Shown: positions 1-7,823 of the stretch, in pieces | Layout of the letters: the number at the start of each line of letters is the position of its first letter | Position numbering within the stretch: position 1 is the stretch's first letter | Source: an uncultured Oxalobacteraceae bacterium | Lineage (GTDB): Bacteria; Pseudomonadota; Gammaproteobacteria; Burkholderiales; Burkholderiaceae | DNA: 10,408 nucleotides | Assembly (NCBI GenBank): GCA_946478765.1 | Contig: CAMLDH010000104.1 | Span: forward strand, 1 to 10,408 | Direction of reading: 5' to 3' | Made by a program: the position numbers and the translations under genes | Notes under the pieces: model-generated | Told to the model about the DNA's origin: nothing | Database searches by the model: none | The model's input: the letters and a program-made list of their open reading frames with translations, nothing else

Positions 1-1626
1 CAGCGAGCGTACCGGCAACGGGCGACCCTGGTCGCGGAACATGGGTGCACCGCCGACCTCGGAAAAACTATCGGGCAATTCCACCACGCGTTGCACCACT
101 GCCATCGGCATGCCGAGCGCGGCGCCCGAGGTGTGGACCAGCATGGTCGGCACGATTGACAGTTCAATCGGCAGACGGATCGTGAAACGCGTGCCGGCGC
201 CGAGTGCCGAATCGATGCGCACTGCGCCGCGATGTTTTTCGACCGCGGTTTTAACGACATCCATGCCGACGCCGCGGCCGGATACGCTGGACGCGACTTC
301 CTTGGTCGAGAATCCCGGCAGGAATACCAGTTGGTAAGCTTCGTCCGTGGAGTGGACTGAGGTTTCACTGATCAAACCTTTGGCGACTGCCTTGCGGCGC
401 AATTCCACCGGATCCATGCCTTTGCCGTCGTCGGACAATTCAATCATCACACTGCTGGCTTCCTGCCAGGCTTTCAGCGAGATGATGGCCTTGGACGATT
501 TGCCGGCGCTTTTGCGGGTCGTCGCATCCTCGATGCCGTGGTCGAGCGCATTGCGCAGCATATGCACCAGCGGATCGTACAAGCTGTCCACTACCACGCG
601 GTCCACTTCCGTTTCGGCGCCTTCGATGAACAGTTCGACATCCTTGCCGAGATCTTTGGCTAGTTCCCTTACCAGTCTAGGAAATTTCTGGAACAGCTTG
701 CCGACCGGCTGCATACGCGTCGACAAGGTTGCGCGCTGCAACTCGGTAGAGTAGCGCGATGCCCGGTTCAGGGTTTCGGCGAGGGCGGACATCAGTGAGC
801 TGGCAGGGCCTTCGAATTGGAATTCAGCCAGTTTTTCCAGCAATGCAGCGGCTTGATTGGCGGCCTGTACCGACTCGCCGGCGACTTCCAGCAACGCATC
901 GAGCTTGACGGCATCGATACGAATGCTGTCTTCTTTTACCGGTGCATTGATCGCCTTGGCGACTTGTTCCTTGGCGGCGGTTGGGGCTGCCGCCACGCCT
1001 GCGCCGACGGGTGCGGCTTCTTCCGCCTCATCATCGTCCTCTTCTTCATCGTCATCATCTTCAAATGATGCAGCGGTACCATCCGGCACAACCGCCCGGT
1101 ACAGCGCTTCCCAGTCGGGGCCTTCCCCTGTGCTGTTCGCCGTCGACTCTGCTGTGGTTTTTTCTTCCGGCTTTGCATTGGCTTTGGGCTTGGTTTTTGC
1201 CTTTGCCTTGGGTTTTGCTTTCGGCTCTGGCGCGGCTCCCGCTTTGCCTTCAATGGCGTTAGTCAGGATGAGCTCGAGCATCTCCGGCATCGGCGCGAGG
1301 CTTTCCGGAGGCTGGCCGTTTGCGAGCTGACCGAGCTGATCCGCGACGAAGCCGCTCGCTTGCAGCGCGGCTTCAATCGCAATCGGGGTGACTGGCGCTT
1401 TGCCTGTTCTTAACGCATCAAACAGGTTCTCCGTGAGATGGCAAGCCGACACCATCGCCGGCAAGTTCATGAAACCTGCGCCGCCCTTGATCGTGTGGAA
1501 GGATCTGAAGACCGCATTCAAGGTGTTTGCGTCATCAGGATGCCGTTCCAGTGTGAGCAAGTGCTCCTCCACGGTCGTCGCAAGCTCGAGCGCTTCGACG
1601 ACGAATTCCTTGAGCATGTCATCCAT
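1..1626 (-). CDS. cheA: Chemotaxis histidine kinase CheA, C-terminus beyond window
   Basis: Cytoplasmic kinase of the chemoreceptor array; it autophosphorylates in response to receptors and passes phosphate to CheY and CheB. I read 542 codons without a stop from ATG at 1626 to the window edge. P1 (HPt): FRSFHTIKGGAGF with phospho-acceptor H44, then HLTEN at 63-67. P3 dimerisation: about 235-300. P4 ATPase: about 303-485, with N box (DPLVHMLRNALDHG, H355/N359), G1 (DDGKGMD, 399-405), F box (LVFLPGFST) and G2 (SGRGVGMD, 449-456). P5 CheW-like domain starts near 488 and is cut by the window. Between P1 and P3 I find no recognisable P2 domain, only a basic Lys/Ala/Pro tract and an acidic Asp/Glu tract. 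The start codon shares one base with the cheZ stop (TAATG), so the two are probably translationally coupled. The identity is secure; the missing part should hold the rest of P5. Confidence 0.97.
   Translation of the reverse strand, partial: MDDMLKEFVVEALELATTVEEHLLTLERHPDDANTLNAVFRSFHTIKGGAGFMNLPAMVSACHLTENLFDALRTGKAPVTPIAIEAALQASGFVADQLGQLANGQPPESLAPMPEMLELILTNAIEGKAGAAPEPKAKPKAKAKTKPKANAKPEEKTTAESTANSTGEGPDWEALYRAVVPDGTAASFEDDDDEEEDDDEAEEAAPVGAGVAAAPTAAKEQVAKAINAPVKEDSIRIDAVKLDALLEVAGESVQAANQAAALLEKLAEFQFEGPASSLMSALAETLNRASRYSTELQRATLSTRMQPVGKLFQKFPRLVRELAKDLGKDVELFIEGAETEVDRVVVDSLYDPLVHMLRNALDHGIEDATTRKSAGKSSKAIISLKAWQEASSVMIELSDDGKGMDPVELRRKAVAKGLISETSVHSTDEAYQLVFLPGFSTKEVASSVSGRGVGMDVVKTAVEKHRGAVRIDSALGAGTRFTIRLPIELSIVPTMLVHTSGAALGMPMAVVQRVVELPDSFSEVGGAPMFRDQGRPLPVRSL
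1018..1062 (-). repeat. Asp/Glu codon tract in cheA (GAN trinucleotide repeat)
   Basis: Fifteen consecutive codons (CheA residues 189-203) contain 14 acidic residues and one alanine, written as mixed GAT/GAC/GAA/GAG codons. It follows the basic tract of the same linker after about 33 residues. Codon mixing suggests an old, selected tract rather than a fresh slippage expansion. Confidence 0.75.
1162..1224 (-). repeat. Lys/Ala/Pro low-complexity tract in cheA
   Basis: Degenerate repeats of AAG/GCA/CCN codons encode CheA residues about 135-155, a run of K-A-K-P-K and K-T-K-P-K units. It forms the basic half of the P1-P3 linker. Such tracts vary in length by replication slippage. It is part of the gene, not a separate element. 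Confidence 0.7.
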
Positions 1627-2411
1627 TAGAACCCCAGATCGGCAAGCAAACTATCAACGTCATCCTGCACCATTGCGGCCTCGGGGACCGATGGCCCTTC
1701 CATCAAGGACACCGGTTTGGCTTCTGCCGCCGCCATTGCCGCCGCTTTCACTTCGGGCGGCGCATTATCACGCAGCAGTTGCGCCAGCTCATTCTCCGCA
1801 GCATGGGTAATCGTGACAATTTTTTTGATCAACTGACCGGTAATATCCTGGAAATCCTGCGCCATCATGATTTCCAGCAGCCGCGCTTTTTCGGCATCGG
1901 TCGATTGGGCAACAAGCGTTGTGAATTGCCTGGAATCCCCTGCGAGCGCTTTGAATTCGTCGATGCTGAGTTTGCCTTCGAATAGCAGGGTCCAGCGCGT
2001 TTCCATCTCCTGCGCTTTTTTGGACAGAGCATCTTGCTCCGGCATGCCCACATCGATTGCGTTCAATACCTTGTTGGCCGCTTGTTCGGTCAGGTTCGCA
2101 ATATATTCAAGACGGCCCTGCGCATCGGTAATCTGGGTCGCCACCGAGGATAGAGAGCGGTCGTAGCCCAACTCCCGCAAGGAATCGTGCAGCATACGAA
2201 CGATGCCGCCCAGGCGTTCGAACATCGGCTTATCCGACGGACTTGCCGATTCGTCGGCAACTGCATGATCAGATTCGTGGGCAGGCGCATCGGATTCCAC
2301 CGCCGGCGCCGGTTCTGCGTCAGAGGCCTGGGTCGTTACCGCCACGGTCGCGCTGCGTTGCGCTGCCACCTCGTCAAATAGATCTTCAAATTCGTCTGCG
2401 GCGCTGGTCAT
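1626..2411 (-). CDS. cheZ: CheY-P phosphatase CheZ
   Basis: Dephosphorylates CheY-P and so terminates the tumbling or turning signal; it acts in the cytoplasm as a dimer forming a four-helix bundle. The protein has 261 residues, somewhat longer than the E. coli protein because of an Ala/Glu/Asp-rich N-terminal extension (about 1-60). The signature MMAQDFQDITGQ lies at 182-193; D189 and Q193 correspond to the catalytic Asp/Gln pair of enterobacterial CheZ. The C-terminus DDVDSLLADLGF is the CheY-binding peptide, joined to the bundle by a flexible Ala/Pro-rich segment (about 215-245). GGAG lies about 10 bases before the ATG. Its stop overlaps the cheA start by one base. The usual upstream partner cheY is absent; a gene-free region lies there instead. 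Confidence 0.97.
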   Translation of the reverse strand: MTSAADEFEDLFDEVAAQRSATVAVTTQASDAEPAPAVESDAPAHESDHAVADESASPSDKPMFERLGGIVRMLHDSLRELGYDRSLSSVATQITDAQGRLEYIANLTEQAANKVLNAIDVGMPEQDALSKKAQEMETRWTLLFEGKLSIDEFKALAGDSRQFTTLVAQSTDAEKARLLEIMMAQDFQDITGQLIKKIVTITHAAENELAQLLRDNAPPEVKAAAMAAAEAKPVSLMEGPSVPEAAMVQDDVDSLLADLGF

Positions 2412-2458
2412 GTGAGTGCTTCTCCATAATCATTGTGAAGTTTTATCTTACATTTTGC

Positions 2459-2473
2459 GTGCAGGGGCTGCAC
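2459..2473. promoter_or_regulatory. Short perfect palindrome upstream of cheZ
   Basis: GTGCAG-GGG-CTGCAC is a 6-bp perfect inverted repeat with a 3-base centre, ending 48 bases before the cheZ start codon. Its position fits either an operator or a small 5'-UTR hairpin. The symmetry is seen directly; any function is inference. Confidence 0.35.
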
Positions 2474-2520
2474 TACTATTCTTGTTTGCCAAACCGGCCA
2501 GTCAGGACTCGTATCCGCGC

Positions 2521-2568
2521 AATGGTCTTCATATGGCAACGCACTGGTGTCGCCATATGAAGATCATT
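2521..2568. repeat. Long inverted repeat / hairpin, 17-bp arms
   Basis: The left arm (2521-2537, ending TCTTCATATGGC) and right arm (2552-2568, starting GCCATATGAAGA) match at 16 of 17 positions; the exception can form a G-U pair. The inner 12 bp are perfect. The 14-base loop can form a few more pairs. No T-run follows on either side, so it is not a classical terminator, and I see no target-site duplication. It could be a structured leader or small RNA, an operator for a dimeric regulator, or a relic of a small inverted-repeat element. Confidence 0.75.
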
Positions 2569-2812
2569 ATCAGGGCTATAAACTCTTGTCGCGACATTGT
2601 TCCAGCCTCGCCATTGTTACCGGTCGCGCTTCCCGTATGGTGTAAGCCTTTTAGTTGTTTCTACGCAATAATACCCAGATTTAACGGATGAGCATAGAGA
2701 TTCGGTATATATGTCGCTTATTGGCAAGAACGTGTACCTCAGAATCGGTCCGCTGTGCATGGAGGTCGTACCGTGACCTGATCGGTTTTTCTGCGGCTTC
2801 CGGCTTTAGTAT

Positions 2813-3694
2813 TCAAGCGCGATGCAACCCTTGACCGACACCGGACACCAGCTTGACCGTCGCCTCGAATAATGGATGCCCCGGCGCTGCGAAAGCATCG
2901 CAAACGGTGAGGTGGTTCGCATCCGGCAATACGATGTCATCGCCGTGATTCGATTTCCATGCAGTGCCGATCAAGTCGTTCTGACGCTTGAATTCCGCCG
3001 ATTCGAGAGCGCCGACCGCTGTGATGAACGGCGCCGCATGCGCCTGCGGCATGAACGCGGGCGAGAGCCGATCGATGTGCCCGGCGGTCAACTGCAGATC
3101 GATATTCACAAAATCGGCGTGCCGTACCGGATCGAGGTCGTAGATGCCGGACATCAGGACGCCAGCCTTGACCAAGTCCTGCGGCAAGTCGGCGCCGTAA
3201 GCCGGCCAGAGTGCGGCCAGCATCATTGCGGTCAAATGGCCGCCGGCAGAATGGCCCGCGACGACGATGCGGTCGCGGTCAAAATCGTATCGATCCGCAT
3301 GGCGATACAGCCATGCCAGCGCCCGTAATTGTTGCTGCGTGATTTCTTCGATCGACGCGTTCGGCGCCAACGTGTAGTTCGGCAGCGCCACGTTCATGCC
3401 AGCGCTGAGGTAGGCCGGCGCGATGAAATAAAAATCCGATTTGTCGAGTGAACGCCACCAGCCGCCGTGGATAAATACCAGCAGCGGCGAACCACCGCGG
3501 CTGGCAGGAAAGAAATCAAGACGCTCACCCGCAGATTCGCCATATGCCAGATCGAACAAGCCCGGTGTGGTGCGGCGCACGTGTGCAGACTCTTGCACCC
3601 AGCGCGTGAAGATGCGCGGATGATCCGGGATCATCGCGCGGGCGTTGTATTGTTGATTGTAATAATCGGCAGGCAGAGCGGCGGTATTTTCCAT
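2813..3694 (-). CDS. Alpha/beta hydrolase, kynurenine formamidase-like esterase
   Basis: A 293-residue cytoplasmic alpha/beta hydrolase. The oxyanion motif HGGWW (76-80) and nucleophile elbow GHSAGGH (S149) are clear. H261 in the DANHLTV segment is the likely catalytic histidine. The HGGxW form, the LDKSDF and EITQQQLRALAWLYRHA segments and the ESAEFKRQ segment (about 231-238) resemble the arylformamidase-type family, whose best-known members hydrolyse N-formylkynurenine. No kynurenine-pathway genes (kynA, kynU) are adjacent, so the substrate is unknown and a general carboxylesterase is equally possible. The catalytic acid is uncertain (perhaps E231). There is no signal peptide. The start was chosen because YYNQQYNARA near the N-terminus is typical of the family; the ribosome-binding site is weak. 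It lies 89 bases downstream of the thioesterase gene and may be co-transcribed with it. Confidence 0.85.
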   Translation of the reverse strand: MENTAALPADYYNQQYNARAMIPDHPRIFTRWVQESAHVRRTTPGLFDLAYGESAGERLDFFPASRGGSPLLVFIHGGWWRSLDKSDFYFIAPAYLSAGMNVALPNYTLAPNASIEEITQQQLRALAWLYRHADRYDFDRDRIVVAGHSAGGHLTAMMLAALWPAYGADLPQDLVKAGVLMSGIYDLDPVRHADFVNIDLQLTAGHIDRLSPAFMPQAHAAPFITAVGALESAEFKRQNDLIGTAWKSNHGDDIVLPDANHLTVCDAFAAPGHPLFEATVKLVSGVGQGLHRA

Positions 3695-3783
3695 GACGGT
3701 TTGTGCTGAGTGGCTGAGGCGACGATGCGTTCAGACGACAGTGTAGTAGCTTTGACGCAAAATGTTGCACGCGCCCGTCAAGA

Positions 3784-4209
3784 TTATTTGCGTGGCCACA
3801 ACACCATTTGCGTACAGCGGAACAGCGCGATGGTCTTGCCATCCTGCCCGGTCACGGTCGCGTCCCATACTTGCGTGGTGCGGCCGAGGTGGACCGGCGT
3901 TGCCTGGCATTCGATCCAGCCGTCGCGTGCGGTACCGAGGTGGTTGCTTTTCAATTCAATGGTGGTGAAATTCTGTGCGCCTTCAGGCAGAAAAGCGATG
4001 CACCCATAGCCGCAGCAGGTATCGGCCAGCGTCACGACGGATGCCGCATGCAGATAACCGTTCGGCGCCAGATGATGGGCTTTGATCGCCATCCTGGCGC
4101 GTATGCCGTGGTCTCCTACAGCGGTAATTTCAACGCCCAGAAGGTCGGGCAGGGAGCCTTGCTGGCGTGTCATGAAGTCGTCGGGTGTCATCATGGTAAT
4201 GGCTGTCAT
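3784..4209 (-). CDS. PaaI-family hotdog thioesterase
   Basis: A 141-residue single-domain hotdog-fold protein that probably hydrolyses acyl- or aryl-CoA thioesters in the cytoplasm. The motif APNGYLHAASVVTLADTCCG (48-67) matches the PaaI/YbgC-type pattern NGxxHGGxxxxLADxA, with D63 as the likely catalytic acidic residue; the usual HGG reads HAA. Length is normal for the family. The start is uncertain: ATG at 4209 has no good Shine-Dalgarno site, and M6 or M7 are alternatives. It diverges from the DinB-family gene; the 64-base gap has a perfect dyad that could control both. The downstream neighbour is an alpha/beta hydrolase, so both may act on the same ester or thioester catabolism, which is inference. 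Confidence 0.85.
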   Translation of the reverse strand: MTAITMMTPDDFMTRQQGSLPDLLGVEITAVGDHGIRARMAIKAHHLAPNGYLHAASVVTLADTCCGYGCIAFLPEGAQNFTTIELKSNHLGTARDGWIECQATPVHLGRTTQVWDATVTGQDGKTIALFRCTQMVLWPRK

Positions 4210-4220
4210 GGAGGGTTGTG

Positions 4221-4250
4221 ATGCAAGAAAACGCCATGCTATTCTTGCAT
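4221..4250. promoter_or_regulatory. 9-bp perfect dyad in the divergent promoter region
   Basis: ATGCAAGAA (4221-4229) and TTCTTGCAT (4242-4250) are perfect inverted repeats separated by 12 bases, within the 64-base gap between the divergent thioesterase and DinB genes. On the plus strand a weak sigma-70-like pair (TTGTGA at 4216, TATTCT at 4240, 18-base spacer) would be covered by the dyad. The symmetry is seen directly; a role as operator for a dimeric regulator is inferred. Arm spacing of about 21 bp centre to centre would place both half-sites on one DNA face. Confidence 0.5.
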
Positions 4251-4273
4251 GAAAAATACCAGGAAATTTTGAA

Positions 4274-4795
4274 ATGGGTGGAACAGTGATTACACCACAG
4301 CACGCACAATTGATGGCACGCTATAACCATTGGATGAATCAGAAAATCTATGCCGCGTGCGAACGGCTGACCGATGACGAGCGCAAGGCTGATCGCGGCG
4401 CGTTTTTCAAGTCGATTCATGCAACGCTGAATCATCTGATCTGGGGCGACTATATGTGGCTCGGCAGGTTCACGCAAGGCACGCCTTTGGCAAAAGACTA
4501 TCCGAAGGCGGTGATGGGCACCGATATATATGCGGAGTGGGATGCATTGAAGACGGCAAGAATAGCGATGGATGCCGATATCATTGCCTGGGCCGCTGCG
4601 CTGAATGCGGAATGGCTGGCCAATGATTTCAGCTGGTATAGCGGACTGACGAAATCGACGCGCACCAAACCGGCATGGCTATTGGTGACGCATCTATTCA
4701 ATCACCAGACGCATCATCGCGGGCAGCTTACAACGCTGTTGGCGCAGCAGGGGATCGATCCCGGCGAAACGGATTTGATGCTGATGCCGGACTGA
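4274..4795 (+). CDS. DinB/YfiT-family metal-dependent four-helix protein
   Basis: A 173-residue DinB-like protein, the only plus-strand gene of the window. The fold binds a divalent metal through three histidines; here these are H54 (TLNHLIWGDYMW) and H144/H148 (LFNHQTHHRGQ). Both motifs are well kept, including the HRGQ that starts the last helix. Bacterial members include thiol transferases and damage-inducible proteins, but most have no known substrate, and that is so here. AGGA lies 9 bases before the ATG at 4274; a GTG at 4286 preceded by GGTGGA is an alternative start giving VITPQHAQLMARYN, which fits the family N-terminus well. It ends 15 bases from the converging btuF-like gene, with no terminator visible between them. 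Confidence 0.88.
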   Translation: MGGTVITPQHAQLMARYNHWMNQKIYAACERLTDDERKADRGAFFKSIHATLNHLIWGDYMWLGRFTQGTPLAKDYPKAVMGTDIYAEWDALKTARIAMDADIIAWAAALNAEWLANDFSWYSGLTKSTRTKPAWLLVTHLFNHQTHHRGQLTTLLAQQGIDPGETDLMLMPD

Positions 4796-4810
4796 CGAGA
4801 GAGGGAGCGG

Positions 4811-5706
4811 TTATTGTCGCTTCGCGCGCGCGGCATCCAGTTGTCTGCACATCGTCTCCGCGCCATCCAGTATGCGCGGCCCGGCACGGGTCAACAAATC
4901 CGAATTGATCGAAAACAGATTGTCGCGCGCGACGGCTTTCAGTTTGGGGAAGCGCCGCCAGTGCGACAGCGAGTCGCCTTTGGCGCTGCCGCCGGAGATG
5001 ATCACTTCCGGATTTGCCTGCAGGACCGCTTCGACGCTGACGGTCGGCGCCAGTTGCGGCAATTTTCCAAAGATGTTTTGTCCGCCGCACAAACGGATCG
5101 CTGCCGATACCAGGTGCGCATCGTTCAGGGACATCAGCGGTTCGCGCCAGATTTGATAGAACACGGTGACAGGTGCGCGCTGTTGATAGGTTGCGCTGAT
5201 CTGCTTCAAGCGCGCGCGGAAATTTTCTGCGGCAGTGCGGCCAACGGCATCCGTGCCGCTCAGATGCGCCATGCGCTCCAGTGACGTAGCGATGGTCTCG
5301 AAGTCATTCGGCTGGCTTTCGAATATCGGAATGCCCAGTGCCCGCAGTTTGACGATTTGGGTCGCGGAATTGCCGCTGCTCCAGACCACGATCAGATCGG
5401 GTTTGAGTGCGATGATGCGTTCCAGATCCAGCATGCCGGATCCGCCGATCGATGCAATGCGTTTCGCTTCCGGCGGATAGTCGCTGTATTCGCTGACGCC
5501 CACCAGTTTGGCGCCGGCGCCGGCTGCGAACAGCAGTTCAGTCGCATGCGGCGCCAGGCTCACGATGCGTTGCGCAGGTGCGGCCAGCGTTACCGCATGT
5601 TTTGCATCGTCGACCACGGATATTGCAGCCGACGCAAACGCAGGCCCCAACGACAGCAAGATGCTTGCGCCGCATATCAACCACCCGTTCCGCATCCAGC
5701 GCCGCA

Positions 5707-5707
<1 letters not shown>
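4811..5707 (-). CDS. btuF: BtuF-like cobalamin-binding periplasmic protein
   Basis: A 298-residue substrate-binding protein of the class III (TroA/FhuD/BtuF) fold, expected to hand vitamin B12 or another corrinoid to a BtuCD-type ABC importer in the periplasm. Residues 1-27 form a Sec signal peptide (basic start, hydrophobic core, cleavage after ASA); there is no lipobox. IVSLAPHATELLFAAG (48-63), VSEYSDYP (71-78) and VFYQIWREPLMSLN (182-195) are characteristic of cobalamin-binding members rather than of siderophore binders. The start codon shares one base with the panC stop (TGATG), implying translational coupling. No btuC, btuD or btuB is in the window, so the permease must be encoded elsewhere. 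The exact ligand is inferred from family resemblance. Confidence 0.88.
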
Positions 5708-6564
<857 letters not shown>

Positions 6565-6649
6565 TCATGCAATCGGCACTTCTGCGTATACCAGAACGGC
6601 CGAAAGAAGGGTTGACGGTCAGAAAAGATGGATAGGAGTAATTGGTGAA

Positions 6650-7504
6650 TCAGCTCGGTGCATACGCCAGTCGCACATAAATCGGTGCGAAGGCTTCAGC
6701 TTGCGTGATTTCGATCAGCGTTTCTTTTGCCAGTTCGAGCAGCGCGACAAAGTTGACGACCAATACCGGCACGCCGCGCGAAGGATCGAACAGATCGGCG
6801 AATTCGACAAACCTGGTCGATTGCAGCCGGCGCAAGATGCCGGTCATGTGCTCGCGCACCGACAATTCCTCGCGGCTGATCGTATGATGCGCCGTCAGTT
6901 TCGCGCGCTTCAATACATCGGCCCATGCGCCTTGCAAGTCAACCACATTGACCTCCGGCCAGCGCGTGACAATGCTTTGCTCGATATAAACTTGTGTCCG
7001 GACATAATCGCGGCCGAGTTGCGGCACTGCGTCGATTTGCTGCGCCGCCAGTTTCATTTGTTCGTATTCGAGCAAGCGGCGTACCAGTTCGGCGCGCGGA
7101 TCGGATGCCTCTTCGCCGGTATCGGCCTTTTTGACGGGCAGCAGCATACGCGACTTGATCTCGATCAACATCGCCGCCATCAGCAGGTATTCCGCCGCCA
7201 GTTCCAGGTTGTGCATGCGGATCTGCTCAACGTAATCGAGGTACTGCAGCGTGACCTGCGCCATCGGGATGTCGAGGATGTTGAAGTTTTGCTTGCGGAT
7301 CAGATACAGCAGCAGATCGAGCGGGCCTTCAAAGGCTTCAAGGAATACTTCCAGCGCGTCCGGCGGAATGTATAAATCCGTCGGCATCCGGAACAGCGGT
7401 TCGCCGTACAGCTTGGCATACCCAACGCCGTCGATCACGTTGGGCGTCGTATTGGGCTGCCCCTCGAGCGCGCTCGACGGCAACTGCGCCAGCATCGCGG
7501 CCAT
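6650..7504 (-). CDS. scpA: Segregation and condensation protein A (kleisin)
   Basis: Kleisin subunit of the Smc-ScpAB condensin; it bridges the two Smc heads and binds ScpB in chromosome organisation. It has 284 residues. The conserved N-terminal Smc-binding helices begin near residue 50 with EVFLEAFEGPLDLLLYLIRK (51-70) and continue through ELAAEYLLMAAMLIEIKSRMLL (101-122); the C-terminal winged helix is about 215-282 and ends FAPIYVRLAYAPS. The first ~48 residues are a poorly conserved extension of a kind common in Burkholderiales proteins; an internal start at M40 cannot be excluded. It begins 3 bases after the DUF3460 stop, so the two are coupled. scpB is not in the window. Confidence 0.95.
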   Translation of the reverse strand: MAAMLAQLPSSALEGQPNTTPNVIDGVGYAKLYGEPLFRMPTDLYIPPDALEVFLEAFEGPLDLLLYLIRKQNFNILDIPMAQVTLQYLDYVEQIRMHNLELAAEYLLMAAMLIEIKSRMLLPVKKADTGEEASDPRAELVRRLLEYEQMKLAAQQIDAVPQLGRDYVRTQVYIEQSIVTRWPEVNVVDLQGAWADVLKRAKLTAHHTISREELSVREHMTGILRRLQSTRFVEFADLFDPSRGVPVLVVNFVALLELAKETLIEITQAEAFAPIYVRLAYAPS

Positions 7505-7507
7505 CTC

Positions 7508-7717
7508 TTAGGGCTTATTTTGATAGACGTAGGCTTGTTGCGGCACGCGGGAGTCTTGCGCGCGATCACGTTGGTCGAGATCGATCGGCGCTTTGTCCCA
7601 CAGCAGGGCGCGGCCTTCGCGCTGCTGCTCTTCCAGCTTGGGATTTTTTTGCTTGAGTTCGCTGATGAACTTGGTGATCTCGGACTCGTATTGCGTGAAT
7701 TGCTTGCTGAATATCAT
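7508..7717 (-). CDS. DUF3460 family small protein
   Basis: A 69-residue soluble, highly charged protein of unknown function. FTQYESEITKFISELKQKNP (7-26) and EQQREGRALLWDKAPIDLD (30-48) match the DUF3460 pattern, whose members are, from memory, confined to betaproteobacteria and often precede scpA/panC. The first half is predicted helical; there is no signal peptide or cysteine. It is the first gene of the compact set DUF3460-scpA-panC-btuF. There is no visible Shine-Dalgarno site before the ATG (upstream reads ACTCAATAAACC), yet MIFSKQFTQYES fits the family start. Confidence 0.87.
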   Translation of the reverse strand: MIFSKQFTQYESEITKFISELKQKNPKLEEQQREGRALLWDKAPIDLDQRDRAQDSRVPQQAYVYQNKP

Positions 7718-7730
7718 GGTTTATTGAGTA

Positions 7731-7762
7731 ACAAGGTGAGAGCAAGCGATATTTTACCTTGT
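7731..7762 (-). promoter_or_regulatory. Candidate promoter and dyad upstream of DUF3460-scpA operon
   Basis: On the minus strand TAAAAT (7756-7751, 5 of 6 to the sigma-70 -10 box) lies about 33 bases before the DUF3460 start. It is flanked by a perfect 7-bp inverted repeat, ACAAGGT (7731-7737) and ACCTTGT (7756-7762), 18 bases apart. The nearest -35-like hexamer, TTGGCG, would be 20 bases away, which is long. The dyad is seen directly; promoter activity is inferred. Confidence 0.3.
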
Positions 7763-7823
7763 CTTGCGCCCGATTTCGCCAAAGGAGTGTGGGCGGTCGG
7801 CCATTTCAAGTCCGTTTTATGTT

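Larger units (their letters stand above)
2412..2812. other. 401-base gene-free region upstream of cheZ
   Basis: No reading frame here on either strand resembles a known protein, and I could not find a cheY remnant. It holds the cheZ ribosome-binding site, a 15-bp palindrome (2459-2473) and a long hairpin (2521-2568). The part from about 2640 to 2740 looks more AT-rich than the neighbouring genes. The promoter of cheZ-cheA should lie here, but I found neither a good sigma-70 pair nor a sigma-28 (TAAA-N15-GCCGATAA) match; GCCAATAA, read on the minus strand near 2725, is the closest -10-like string but lacks a -35. Confidence 0.6.

Noticed and set aside
857..1330. Ala/Ser-rich 157-codon plus-strand frame
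   Set aside because: It is the complement of the low-complexity CheA linker; the serine run is the antisense of the Asp/Glu tract.
2416..2691. 91-codon plus-strand frame in the gene-free region
   Set aside because: No recognisable family, no Shine-Dalgarno site, and it runs through the hairpin.
2765..2790. Possible plus-strand terminator: AGGTC/GACCT stem followed by a run of five T
   Set aside because: Only 5 bp of stem and the T-run starts several bases after it; no plus-strand gene precedes it.
3752..3781. TTGACG / CGTCAA inverted repeat between thioesterase and hydrolase genes
   Set aside because: Only 6 bp arms 18 bases apart and partly within the approach to the thioesterase stop; expected by chance, no good -10 box beside it.
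4796..4810. Terminator between the convergent DinB and btuF-like genes
   Set aside because: Only 15 bases, with no inverted repeat; transcripts of the two genes probably overlap.
6701..7375. 224-codon plus-strand open frame
   Set aside because: Shadow of scpA; Gln/Arg-rich translation typical of an antisense frame.
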